Positions 24,756 through 32,290 of a stretch of 64,000 nt of DNA are shown here, piece after piece. How positions within the stretch are numbered: the stretch's first letter is position 1; each line of letters begins with the position of its first letter. The notes beneath the pieces were generated by a model. It saw nothing but the letters and a program-made list of their open reading frames with translations, was not told where the DNA came from and made no database searches. Source of the stretch: JASBTN01 sp965228805 (lineage in GTDB: Bacteria; Pseudomonadota; Alphaproteobacteria; Rhodobacterales; Rhodobacteraceae); assembly GCF_965228805.1 (NCBI RefSeq), contig NZ_CBDDIE010000003.1, forward strand, positions 3,968,001 through 4,032,000, given 5' to 3'. The translations under genes and the position numbers were made by a program.

Positions 24756-25466
24756 ATGCACCTTGCGATCCTCATGTCCAATACGGATGAAAGCGAATTT
24801 GCCCAGCAACATCCGAAGGATGGCGAGAAATGGCAGGCGCTGCTGGCGCCCCTGATGCCGGATGCGGAGTTCACGGTCTATTCGGTAAAGGATGGCGAAT
24901 TCCCCACGGACGAATCGATTTATGATGGCTGGATCATTACCGGCAGCCCGGCCTCGGTGCATGATGTGGACCCCTGGCTGGAGGCACTCTTTGCCCTGAT
25001 CCGCCGCATTGTCGCGCGCGGCACGCCGCTGTTCGGCGCCTGTTTCGGGCATCAGGCCATTGCCATGGCCCTGGGCGGGCATGTGGCGCAGAACCCGGGG
25101 GGCTGGGTCTTCGGCACAACAGAGACCGAGGTGACCTCGCAGGTTTGCGAACTGGCCCCTTGGATGACCCCGGGCCCGATCCGCCAATATGCGGCCCACA
25201 TCGAACAGGTGGTGGACCTGCCCAAGGACGCGCAGGTGGTGATGGCAAACGCCGACTGCCCTGTGGGTGGTTTCGTGATCGGCAGCCGTGTGTTTACCAC
25301 GCAATATCATCCCGAGATGACCCACCACTTCATCGGCGCGCTGATCGAAGAACTGGCGGATCAGAAGCCGGCCGAGGTGATTGACACCGCCCGCGCCTCC
25401 CTGGACCAGACCGCCGAGAACGGGCGCTTCGGCCGTTGGATCGTGGCGTTTCTGCGCAGCGCCTGA
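24756..25466 (+). CDS. Class I glutamine amidotransferase-like hydrolase
   Basis: The 236-residue protein has a complete class I amidotransferase triad: Cys96 in GACFGHQ, and His185 and Glu187 in QYHPE. It stands alone without a synthetase domain. Similar free-standing proteins pair with GS-like ligases in amine pathways (for example AtdA2 with AtdA1 in aniline degradation), and PuuD hydrolyses gamma-glutamyl-GABA by the same chemistry. It diverges from the P450 gene, whose unit includes a GS-like ligase, so hydrolysis of a gamma-glutamyl intermediate is a good hypothesis. The ATG is preceded by AAAGGGGAAA. Confidence 0.85.
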   Translation: MHLAILMSNTDESEFAQQHPKDGEKWQALLAPLMPDAEFTVYSVKDGEFPTDESIYDGWIITGSPASVHDVDPWLEALFALIRRIVARGTPLFGACFGHQAIAMALGGHVAQNPGGWVFGTTETEVTSQVCELAPWMTPGPIRQYAAHIEQVVDLPKDAQVVMANADCPVGGFVIGSRVFTTQYHPEMTHHFIGALIEELADQKPAEVIDTARASLDQTAENGRFGRWIVAFLRSA

Positions 25467-25550
25467 CCGGCCTGGTGCGGCGGGGTGGGATGCCACAACG
25501 CTAACCACGACCGCCTCCCCAACCAGGGTGGGAGCCGCGCCGGGCCGCCC

Positions 25551-26198
25551 CTACATCGCCGCCAACAGATCCATCACGGTGACTCTGTCGAATTGTACGT
25601 GGCGCGCCATGTAATTCTCCGCCGCCGCGGCTTGGCGTGAGGTGATCAGCCGCGCCAGCTCCCGATGCTCACGCGCCGATTCCGCCACCGCCCCCGGGTA
25701 GCGATAGCGCGCGCGGTAATACGCCAGCAGCTTGCGCGCGTTCATCTTGATCATGTCCAGCAGGAACGGGTTGCCCGAGGCCTCCGCAACCACTTTGTGA
25801 AAATGCAGGTTCAGCTGGTAATAGCCGTCCGGATCCGCGTCCCCCACATCGGCGGCGTGGCGTTCGCAGGCGGTGACGATCTCTTCCAGCCGCTCCGCAT
25901 CGCGCGGCGACATGCGGCGCGCGGCCAGCGCGGCGGCCTGGCCTTCCAGCTTTGCGTGTACTTCGAGGATCGCCAGGAACTCTTCCAGGGTCGGCTTGAA
26001 CAGGGTTGCCCCCTTGCGCGGCTGACGTTCGACCAGGCCCATCGCCTCCAGCCTGAGCAGCGCCTCGCGCAGTGGCGTGCGCGAGATCGCATAGCGCTCC
26101 ATCAGCGCGCCCTCGTCGATCGCGTCGCCCGGGTTCAGCTCGCCCTTGTCGATGCCCTCGAGAATGGTGTTGAGTATGGTGTCCGTCTGCCCTGCCAT
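25551..26198 (-). CDS. GntR-family (FCD domain) transcriptional regulator
   Basis: The 215-residue protein has a GntR winged helix at about 5-70 (DAIDEGALMERYAISRTPLREALLRLEAMGLV) and an all-helical FCD ligand domain (LEGQAAALAARRMS; NLHFHKVVAEASGNPFLLDM; AESAREHRELARLI) with the metal/carboxylate-binding histidines. FCD regulators usually sense carboxylates. It is convergent with the amidotransferase gene and is the likely regulator of the P450/GS-like genes; it also sits upstream of nothing else on its strand until the tau operon terminator. Confidence 0.87.
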   Translation of the reverse strand: MAGQTDTILNTILEGIDKGELNPGDAIDEGALMERYAISRTPLREALLRLEAMGLVERQPRKGATLFKPTLEEFLAILEVHAKLEGQAAALAARRMSPRDAERLEEIVTACERHAADVGDADPDGYYQLNLHFHKVVAEASGNPFLLDMIKMNARKLLAYYRARYRYPGAVAESAREHRELARLITSRQAAAAENYMARHVQFDRVTVMDLLAAM

Positions 26199-26237
26199 GA
26201 GGTCAGATAACCCGCACGGCCGTATCCGGGCAAGAGA

Positions 26238-26263
26238 GAACCCGGGCGCAAGGGCCCGGGTTC
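26238..26263 (-). terminator. Terminator of the tauABC operon
   Basis: GAACCCGGGC at 26238-26247 pairs perfectly with GCCCGGGTTC at 26254-26263 around a six-base loop. TCTCTTG follows on the minus strand, 29 bases beyond the tauC stop codon. Confidence 0.72.
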
Positions 26264-26291
26264 CTGTCGTTTTCCCGATAGCTGATCCGCG

Positions 26292-27563
26292 TTAGTGCTT
26301 GCCCTTCCAGGGCACAAGCCAGTTCTCGGCCTTGCGCATCAGGATGTCGATGCCGTAACCGATGATACCGATCAGGATGATGCCCATGATCACGATATCG
26401 GTCAGCTGGAAGCGGCTGGCGACCATGATCATCATGCCCGCGCCCTTCTCGGCGGCGACCAGTTCGGCAGCCACGACCGTGCCCCAACAGACCCCCATGG
26501 CGACACGCGCGCCGGTAAAGATCTCGGGCAGGGAGTTCGGCACAATCACGTGGCGCATCAGCTGGAACCTGGAGGCCCCCAACGAATAGGCCGCATGCAC
26601 CTTGGTGATGTTCACCCCGGACACCCCGGCCCGCGCTGCGATCGTCATGATCCACAAGGCAGCCAGGAACAACAGGATGATCTTGCCAGCCTCACCGATG
26701 CCCGCCCAGATGATCACCAGCGGGATCAGGGCCAGCGGCGGCACCGGGCGCATGAACTCGACAATCGGGTCGAACCAGCCGCGGAACCAGTCGCTGAGGC
26801 CCATGGCGTAGCCCAGCGGAATGCCCACCAGGGCGCCAAAGAAGAAGCCGACGATAACACGCATCAGCGAGTAACCCAGGTGCTCCCATAGGGTGAAGTT
26901 CTGATAGCCTTCCGAAGCCACGTTGATGGTTCGCGCCACCACGGCTTCGGGGCTGGGCAGCCAGATCGGCTCCATCTGCCAGCCGGTGGTCGGCGCGAAG
27001 GAGAGCGTGCCTTTGGGCGTCATCGACACGGTGCCATCGGCCACGCGCACCTCACCACCGGGTTCGATCGGCTGACCGTCAACGGCGGTGATGACCATGC
27101 CCTCGTCACGGCCCAGCTCGTCATTGCGGTCCACGCGGATCAGCCCCGAACGCCAGGCACCGATATTGGCGGCGTCATCCTTGGCGAAGCCGTCACCCGG
27201 CTCGGCGGTGATATCCTCAACCTCCTCGCCAACCTTGAAGACACGCACATTCACCGTGGCATCATCCGACTGCGAGCCATCCGACACCGTATAGGTAAAG
27301 GAGGTGTCGCCCACAAAGGGCCCCGGCGCGTGCAGCGGCACATAGGACGAGCCGGTAAAGGCGCCCCAGATCAGGTAGATGGTCACAACCGAGATGACGC
27401 TGGCCGCCCGGTTGGGACGCACCGCGCTTTCATCGCCGAAGGTCACGGTTTTCAACGAGGTGAAATCCGCCCGCGCGGTCATGCGGCTGACGATGAAGCG
27501 CACGACAAAGAAGGCACCGACGAAATTCGCGACGTAGATGACAAAGATCAGAAGCCCGCTCAT
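26292..27563 (-). CDS. tauC: Taurine ABC transporter permease TauC with a large extracytoplasmic insert
   Basis: The C-terminal part (about 205-423) is a normal TauC/SsuC-type permease, with the EAA-like loop GASRFQLMRHVIVPNSLPEIFTG. The protein is 423 residues, against about 250-280 for most of the family. The extra N-terminal part has two membrane spans (4-24, 54-72) and a soluble stretch at about 76-200. That stretch contains DTSFTYTVSDG and later VRVADGTVSMTPKGTLSFAP, resembling the end and the beginning of one cadherin/tandem-95-like repeat in reversed order. It probably reaches the periplasm and may contact TauA. The start overlaps tauB by ATGA. Taurine specificity is inferred from tpa, tauR and xsc nearby. 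Confidence 0.82.
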   Translation of the reverse strand: MSGLLIFVIYVANFVGAFFVVRFIVSRMTARADFTSLKTVTFGDESAVRPNRAASVISVVTIYLIWGAFTGSSYVPLHAPGPFVGDTSFTYTVSDGSQSDDATVNVRVFKVGEEVEDITAEPGDGFAKDDAANIGAWRSGLIRVDRNDELGRDEGMVITAVDGQPIEPGGEVRVADGTVSMTPKGTLSFAPTTGWQMEPIWLPSPEAVVARTINVASEGYQNFTLWEHLGYSLMRVIVGFFFGALVGIPLGYAMGLSDWFRGWFDPIVEFMRPVPPLALIPLVIIWAGIGEAGKIILLFLAALWIMTIAARAGVSGVNITKVHAAYSLGASRFQLMRHVIVPNSLPEIFTGARVAMGVCWGTVVAAELVAAEKGAGMMIMVASRFQLTDIVIMGIILIGIIGYGIDILMRKAENWLVPWKGKH

Positions 27564-28366
27564 GCCGCGTCCTCCGACCGACCCATGATTTCCTCTTCCA
27601 TGTCCCAGATCATGCCCAGGATTTCTTCGCGTTTCTCGGCGAAATCCGGGTTCTTCTTCACTTCACGCAGGTCCATGTCCACGCCCATGTCGGCAAACGG
27701 CAGGTTGTATTCCTTGTGAATGCGGCCGGGGCGCGGCGCCATGACCAGCAGGCGTTCGCCCAGCAACAGTGCCTCTTCGACCGAGTGGGTGATCAGGATG
27801 ATGGTCTTGCCGGTCTCTTTCCACAGCTTCAGCACCAGGCCCTGCATCTTTTCGCGGGTCAGCGCGTCCAGCGCGCCCAGCGGTTCGTCCATCAGGATCA
27901 CGTCCGGGTCATTGGCCAGGCAGCGGGCCAGGGCCACGCGCTGTTGCATGCCGCCGGACAGTTCGTAAACGCTCTTTTCCTTGAAATCGCCCAGGCCGGT
28001 GACATCCAATAGGTGGTCGACATGCTCGCCCCACTCCGCCTCGCGTTGGCCGCGCATGCGCGGGCCGAAACTGACGTTTTCGCGCACCGACATCCATTCG
28101 AACAGGGCACCCTGCTGGAACACCATGCCGCGTTCCGCGTCCGGTCCGGTCACCAGGTGACCGTTCAGTTCAATCTGCCCTTCGGTCGGGGCCAAGAAGC
28201 CCGCCACGATGTTCAGAAGTGTTGTCTTGCCGCAGCCCGAGGGGCCCAGCACGCTCATAAGCTCGCCTGGTTTCAGGTCGAGAGAGACATCTTGCAGCGC
28301 CTGAACATGGCTGCCATTCGGCAGGTCGAAGCGCATGGAGATGCCCTGGATGGAAATCCCGCCCAT
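27560..28366 (-). CDS. tauB: Taurine ABC transporter ATP-binding protein
   Basis: The 268-residue ATPase has Walker A GPSGCGKTT, the signature LSGGMQQRVALARCL, Walker B ILMDEPLGALD and the His-switch THSVEEAL, typical of the nitrate/sulfonate/taurine subfamily. It powers uptake through TauC. AAGGAGGG precedes the ATG at 28366; further upstream in-frame codons lack such a site. Its stop overlaps the tauC start by four bases. The C-terminal 40 residues are rich in acidic residues and longer than in E. coli TauB. Confidence 0.9.
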   Translation of the reverse strand: MGGISIQGISMRFDLPNGSHVQALQDVSLDLKPGELMSVLGPSGCGKTTLLNIVAGFLAPTEGQIELNGHLVTGPDAERGMVFQQGALFEWMSVRENVSFGPRMRGQREAEWGEHVDHLLDVTGLGDFKEKSVYELSGGMQQRVALARCLANDPDVILMDEPLGALDALTREKMQGLVLKLWKETGKTIILITHSVEEALLLGERLLVMAPRPGRIHKEYNLPFADMGVDMDLREVKKNPDFAEKREEILGMIWDMEEEIMGRSEDAA

Positions 28367-28453
28367 GCGGTCCCTCCTTTTCAGGTTGTGAGTGGGTGCG
28401 TGAAGCCCGGCGGCAGGTCCATGCCCGCCGCCAAGCACCTTGAAATCAAGGTT

Positions 28454-29443
28454 TTACATGCCGCCGGCGGCTTTCAGCGGACCGGTGTTGACCGCAGCGT
28501 CATAGCTGTCCAACGCCGCGTCGATCGAGCCCGCATCGACGAAGATGTCGGCCACGCCCTTCATGAAAGCCTGCGCGCCACCGCCCAGCCAGCCTTCGCT
28601 CAGCTGTTCATCCACGGTGGGGAACTTGAACGTGTCGATGGTGGCGCGGGTCGCGTCCTCATCCATGCCCGCATCCTTGGCAATCACCGGCAGCATCTCG
28701 GCCTGGTTGGCCGCATCGGCCCACATGGCGTTGGCCTTGGCGGTGACTTCGAGGAAGGTGGCGATGGTTTCCGGGTTTTCAGCGACATAGCCGGCAGGCG
28801 CCGAAGTCACGTCGAAGACCAGGATACCGATCTCTTCCTTCTCGGCGCCGGTCAGCAGCACGTTGCCATGTTCCATCATGCGGCGCAGCGAGCCGCCCCA
28901 GCCACAGGCCATGTCAACCGCACCCTGGGCCAGCGCAGCGGCAGCTTCGGGCGGGTTCATGTTGACGATGTCCAGCGAACCGATGTCGACACCGAAGTGG
29001 TTCATCTGGCTCAGGAAACCATAGTGCGCCGCAGTGCCCAGCGGCACGGCGACCTTGCGACCGGCCAGTTCGCCCGCGCTGTCCTTGTCGATCTCCAGCG
29101 CTTCGGCCACGACGCAGTTGTCGTTCTCCGAATAGCTGACCGCAACGTCGATGATCTGCAGGTCCTGACCGCCGGAGGCCGCGACCACGAAGGGCGGAAC
29201 GCCCTGGCTGACGGCAATCTGCACGTCGCCCGACGCCATGGCGGCGGACATTTCGGTGCCCGACCCGAAGGCGCGCCAGGTCACGGTGCCGCCCAAAGCC
29301 TCGTCATACATGCCGGTGGCCTTGGCATATTGGAAGGGCATCGGCCATTCCAGGAAATAGGCCACGGTAATGTCCTCGGCCATCGCTGCCTGGCCGACCA
29401 GCACCATTGCCGCCGCGCCCAGAAGTTTGTTCTTGATCGTCAT
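28454..29443 (-). CDS. tauA: Taurine ABC transporter substrate-binding protein
   Basis: The 329-residue periplasmic protein has a signal peptide (1-22, ending AMA) and the NMT1/TauA-type fold. It opens ITVAYFLEWPMPFQYAKATGMYDEAL, with VSQGVPPFVVAASGGQDLQ and VDMACGWGGSLRRMMEHGN further on. It binds taurine for TauBC. GGGAG precedes the start codon. It diverges from tpa, and two direct-repeat TauR-type half sites lie between the genes. A GC-rich hairpin in the tauA-tauB gap may keep tauA expression highest. Confidence 0.9.
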   Translation of the reverse strand: MTIKNKLLGAAAMVLVGQAAMAEDITVAYFLEWPMPFQYAKATGMYDEALGGTVTWRAFGSGTEMSAAMASGDVQIAVSQGVPPFVVAASGGQDLQIIDVAVSYSENDNCVVAEALEIDKDSAGELAGRKVAVPLGTAAHYGFLSQMNHFGVDIGSLDIVNMNPPEAAAALAQGAVDMACGWGGSLRRMMEHGNVLLTGAEKEEIGILVFDVTSAPAGYVAENPETIATFLEVTAKANAMWADAANQAEMLPVIAKDAGMDEDATRATIDTFKFPTVDEQLSEGWLGGGAQAFMKGVADIFVDAGSIDAALDSYDAAVNTGPLKAAGGM

Positions 29444-29676
29444 GTGGTTCTCCCGTGTTGAAAGAGTTGGAGCGGTATCGCCCCGCCGGGTGGCCCCGGT
29501 CTGTGTTCCAAAGCGTAGGCCAAGGTGGTCGTATATCAACGGTTTTTTGTCTCTCTATGCAACCTCTCGGCGGGGTCTGGCACCTGCCATTGCACAAAAC
29601 AAATCCGCTTTTTCCCTTTAATTTGGCGCATTTGCAAACGACACGATGCAAATTGCGTTGAAAATAACTGTCAAAG

Positions 29677-29709
29677 CTGGACCTAACCAAGAAAACGAAC
29701 TGGCCCTAT
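29677..29709. promoter_or_regulatory. TauR-type direct-repeat site in the tauA/tpa divergent promoter
   Basis: CTGGACCTAA at 29677-29686 and CTGGCCCTAT at 29700-29709 are direct repeats 23 bases apart. They match the CTGGACYTAA repeats described for TauR of Rhodobacter capsulatus. The surrounding 348-base intergenic region (29444-29791) is AT-rich and holds no gene that I can see. Confidence 0.8.
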
Positions 29710-29791
29710 TTTCATGGACCCGATTCACCCTCTAAATATGATCAGAAAAGTGCGCCCTGCGACAGCCGGGCCCCAACGGATGGAGAGAGCC

Positions 29792-31180
29792 ATGGACGGC
29801 AACCCGAATGATCTGAGCCACGTCGTCGAGGCCGACAAGGCCCATGTGTGGCACCACCTGACCCAGCACAAGCCGTTTGAAACCGGCGACCCGCGCGTCA
29901 TTGTCGAAGGCCGCGGCATGCGCGTGTGGGACCAGAATGGCAAGGAATATATCGACGCGGTGTCCGGCGGTGTCTGGACCGTGAACGTCGGCTATGGCCG
30001 CACCGAGATCGCCGATGCGGTACGCGACCAGTTGGTTAAACTGCCCTATTTCGCGGGCTCGGCCGGGTCGATCCCCGGCGCGCTGTTTGCCGAGAAGCTG
30101 ATCTCGAAAATGCCCGGGATGAAGCGGGTTTATCAGACCAACTCGGGGTCCGAAGCGAACGAGAAGGCCTTCAAGATGGTGCGCCAGATCGCGCACAAGC
30201 GCTATGGCGGCAAGAAGCACAAGATCCTCTATCGCGAGCGCGACTACCACGGCTCCACGCTGGCGGCGATGTCGGCCGGTGGCCAGGATGAACGCAACGT
30301 GCAATACGGCCCCTTCGCCCCCGGCTTCGTGCGCGTGCCCCACTGCATGGAATACCGCGCCCAGGCTGACTGGGACGCAAGCCAGGGCAGCTACGGCGTC
30401 TGGGCCGCGAACCAGATCGAAGAGGTCATCCTGCGCGAAGGCGCCGACACGATCGGCGCGCTCTGCCTGGAACCGGTGACCGCCGGCGGCGGCGTGATCG
30501 AAGCGCCGGAAGGCTACTGGCCGCGCGTGCAGGAAATCTGCCGCAAGTATGACATCCTCCTGCACATCGACGAGGTCGTCTGCGGCGTCGGGCGCACCGG
30601 CACCGAATGGTTTGGCTACCAGCACTATGGCATCGAGCCAGACTTCGTCACCATGGCGAAGGGCGTGGCCTCGGGCTATGCCGCCATTGCCTGCTGCGTG
30701 ACCTCGGAACGGGTGTTCGAGATGTTCAAGGACGATGTCTCCGATCCGCTGAACTACTTCCGCGACATCTCCACCTTCGGGGGCTGCACCGCCGGTCCGG
30801 CCGCGGCCCTGGTCAACATGCAGATCATTGAAAACGAAGGACTTCTGGAGAACACCACTGTCATGGGGGATCGCATGAAGGCGAACCTCAAGGCGTTGAT
30901 GGACAAGCACGAAGTCATCGGTGACGTGCGCGGCAAGGGCCTGTTCCTGGGCGCCGAACTCGTGTCGGACCGCGACACCAAGACCCCGGTGGCCGAAGCG
31001 CTGGTCGGCCAGGTCGTCGCCGATTGCGGCGCGCAGGGCGTGATCATCGGGGCGACCAACCGGTCCGTGCCGGGCTTCAACAACACGCTCTGCTTCAGCC
31101 CCGCGCTGATCGCCAGTGCCGATGACGTGGACGCGATCTGTGACTCTGTGGACCGGGCACTGACCAAGGTCTTTGGCTAA
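29792..31180 (+). CDS. tpa: Taurine:pyruvate aminotransferase
   Basis: Tpa converts taurine and pyruvate to sulfoacetaldehyde and alanine, the first step of taurine dissimilation. The 462-residue class III aminotransferase has NSGSEANEKAF (117-127), the PLP Asp in HIDEVVCG and the Schiff-base Lys290 in TMAKGVASGYAAIA. The N-terminal NPNDLSHVVEADKAHVWHHLTQHKPFE is typical of Tpa. GGAGAGA precedes the ATG at 29792. The tauABC, tauR, xsc and pta neighbours confirm the role. A strong terminator follows at 31222. Confidence 0.92.
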   Translation: MDGNPNDLSHVVEADKAHVWHHLTQHKPFETGDPRVIVEGRGMRVWDQNGKEYIDAVSGGVWTVNVGYGRTEIADAVRDQLVKLPYFAGSAGSIPGALFAEKLISKMPGMKRVYQTNSGSEANEKAFKMVRQIAHKRYGGKKHKILYRERDYHGSTLAAMSAGGQDERNVQYGPFAPGFVRVPHCMEYRAQADWDASQGSYGVWAANQIEEVILREGADTIGALCLEPVTAGGGVIEAPEGYWPRVQEICRKYDILLHIDEVVCGVGRTGTEWFGYQHYGIEPDFVTMAKGVASGYAAIACCVTSERVFEMFKDDVSDPLNYFRDISTFGGCTAGPAAALVNMQIIENEGLLENTTVMGDRMKANLKALMDKHEVIGDVRGKGLFLGAELVSDRDTKTPVAEALVGQVVADCGAQGVIIGATNRSVPGFNNTLCFSPALIASADDVDAICDSVDRALTKVFG

Positions 31181-31221
31181 GCGCCCTCGGGTTTCGGCCC
31201 GATTGGACTGCAAAAATTTGC

Positions 31222-31252
31222 AAAAGGCGGACCTTCCCCGGGTCCGCCTTTT
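31222..31252 (+). terminator. Intrinsic terminator of tpa
   Basis: AAAAGGCGGACC at 31222-31233 pairs perfectly with GGTCCGCCTTTT at 31241-31252 around a seven-base loop, ending in TTTT. It can act on the plus strand with a short T-run. Confidence 0.85.
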
Positions 31253-31285
31253 GTCGTCTCTAGGGGCAGACAAAGGAGACAAGAT

Positions 31286-31867
31286 ATGTGGCCCGCCCCC
31301 GTGACCCTGACCGGCAAACACGTGACCCTGACGCCACTGAGCCAGGACCACCGCAGCGATCTGGAAGAGGCCGTGCACGACGGTGATCTGCACCGGCTCT
31401 GGTACACCACCGTGCCCGCGCCTGACGCTGTCGGGGCCGAGATCGAACGGCGTCTATCGCTGCCGGACATGCTGCCCTTCGCCGTGCTGACGCCGGACGG
31501 CAAGGCCGTTGGCATGACCACCTACATGAACATCGACGCCACCAACCGGCGGGTCGAGATCGGCTCGACCTGGTACCGGAAGGCCGTGCAGCGCGGGCCG
31601 CTCAACACCGAGGCGAAACTGCTGCTGCTCACCCATGCCTTCGACGAGTTGGACTGCATCGCGGTCGAGTTCCGCACCCATTTCCTGAACCACCAATCCC
31701 GCCGCGCCATCGAACGGTTGGGCGCCAAGCTGGACGGGGTGCTGCGCAACCATATTACCATGGAAAACGGGACCTTACGCGACACGGCGGTCTATTCCAT
31801 CCTGCCCACCGAATGGCCCGCCGTAAAGGCGAACCTGACTTGGCAACTGGCAAAACCCCGCGACTGA
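31286..31867 (+). CDS. GNAT-family N-acetyltransferase (RimJ/RimL type)
   Basis: The 193-residue protein resembles the RimJ/RimL group of acetyltransferases. Visible are VEIGSTWYRKAVQRGPLNTEAKLLLLTHAFDELDCIAVEFRTHFLNHQSRRAIERLGAK without the usual QxxGxG loop being strong, and a C-terminal EWPAVKANL tail. These enzymes acetylate ribosomal protein or peptide N-termini, or small amines; no substrate can be deduced. It has its own ribosome-binding site (AAAGGAGACA) behind the tpa terminator, so it is probably transcribed alone. Confidence 0.8.
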   Translation: MWPAPVTLTGKHVTLTPLSQDHRSDLEEAVHDGDLHRLWYTTVPAPDAVGAEIERRLSLPDMLPFAVLTPDGKAVGMTTYMNIDATNRRVEIGSTWYRKAVQRGPLNTEAKLLLLTHAFDELDCIAVEFRTHFLNHQSRRAIERLGAKLDGVLRNHITMENGTLRDTAVYSILPTEWPAVKANLTWQLAKPRD

Positions 31868-31909
31868 CGCAGGCGTGATCGGGCATGGGACTCGACAAAT
31901 TTGGTTAAT

Positions 31910-31924
31910 GTTCTATATTTGTTC
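31910..31924 (+). promoter_or_regulatory. SOS (LexA) box
   Basis: GTTC-TATATTT-GTTC matches exactly the alphaproteobacterial LexA operator GTTC-N7-GTTC. It lies 24 bases upstream of the small duplicated protein at 31948, within an AT-rich promoter. Confidence 0.78.
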
Positions 31925-31947
31925 CACACCTTTACGGAGGAGAACAA

Positions 31948-32247
31948 ATGCCGACTGCCCAGTCCCAACTGCCGCCGACCCCGAAACAGACCGACTATGC
32001 CCGCGCCATCGCCGCGCGGCTGGGCGTGGTGATCCCGCCGGATGAGGCGGGCGACCGGCGGCGGCTGTCGGAATGGATCGACCGGCACAAATCGGCCCGC
32101 CCGCGTCGCGTCAGCCACGGCCCCGGCGCCACCTCGCGTCAGGTGGCCTATGCCGAACGCATTGCCCGGGCCAAGCGCCGCGCCATCCCGGACGAGTGCT
32201 TTCGCGACGCCGGCATGATGTCGCGCTGGATCGACTCGAACCGCTAA
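31948..32247 (+). CDS. Small protein of two tandem motifs, probable SOS-regulated gene
   Basis: This 99-residue basic protein consists of two copies of one unit. Residues 11-48 follow TPKQ-YARAIAARLG-IP-SEWIDRHK; residues 62-99 follow TSRQ-YAERIARAKR-IP-SRWIDSNR. The unit resembles short repeats found at the C-terminus of some type IA topoisomerases and in plasmid proteins, where they are thought to bind DNA. It has no signal or membrane segment. GGAGGAG lies upstream of the ATG, and a LexA box lies in its promoter, so DNA-damage induction is expected. Function is unknown. Confidence 0.7.
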   Translation: MPTAQSQLPPTPKQTDYARAIAARLGVVIPPDEAGDRRRLSEWIDRHKSARPRRVSHGPGATSRQVAYAERIARAKRRAIPDECFRDAGMMSRWIDSNR

Positions 32248-32275
32248 GACCAGATTGCGCCGCAGTTAAGTCCAG
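32244..32275. promoter_or_regulatory. TauR-type site upstream of tauR
   Basis: CTAAGACCAG at 32244-32253 and TTAAGTCCAG at 32266-32275 are, on the minus strand, CTGGACTTAA and CTGGTCTTAG, direct repeats 22 bases apart. They lie 16-47 bases ahead of the tauR start codon, suggesting autoregulation. Confidence 0.68.
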
Positions 32276-32290
32276 TATAGGCTGGCGCGC

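Noticed and set aside
29732..31393. Open frame of over 550 codons antisense to tpa
   Set aside because: Composition follows the codon bias of the real gene on the other strand, and no domain or ribosome-binding site supports it.
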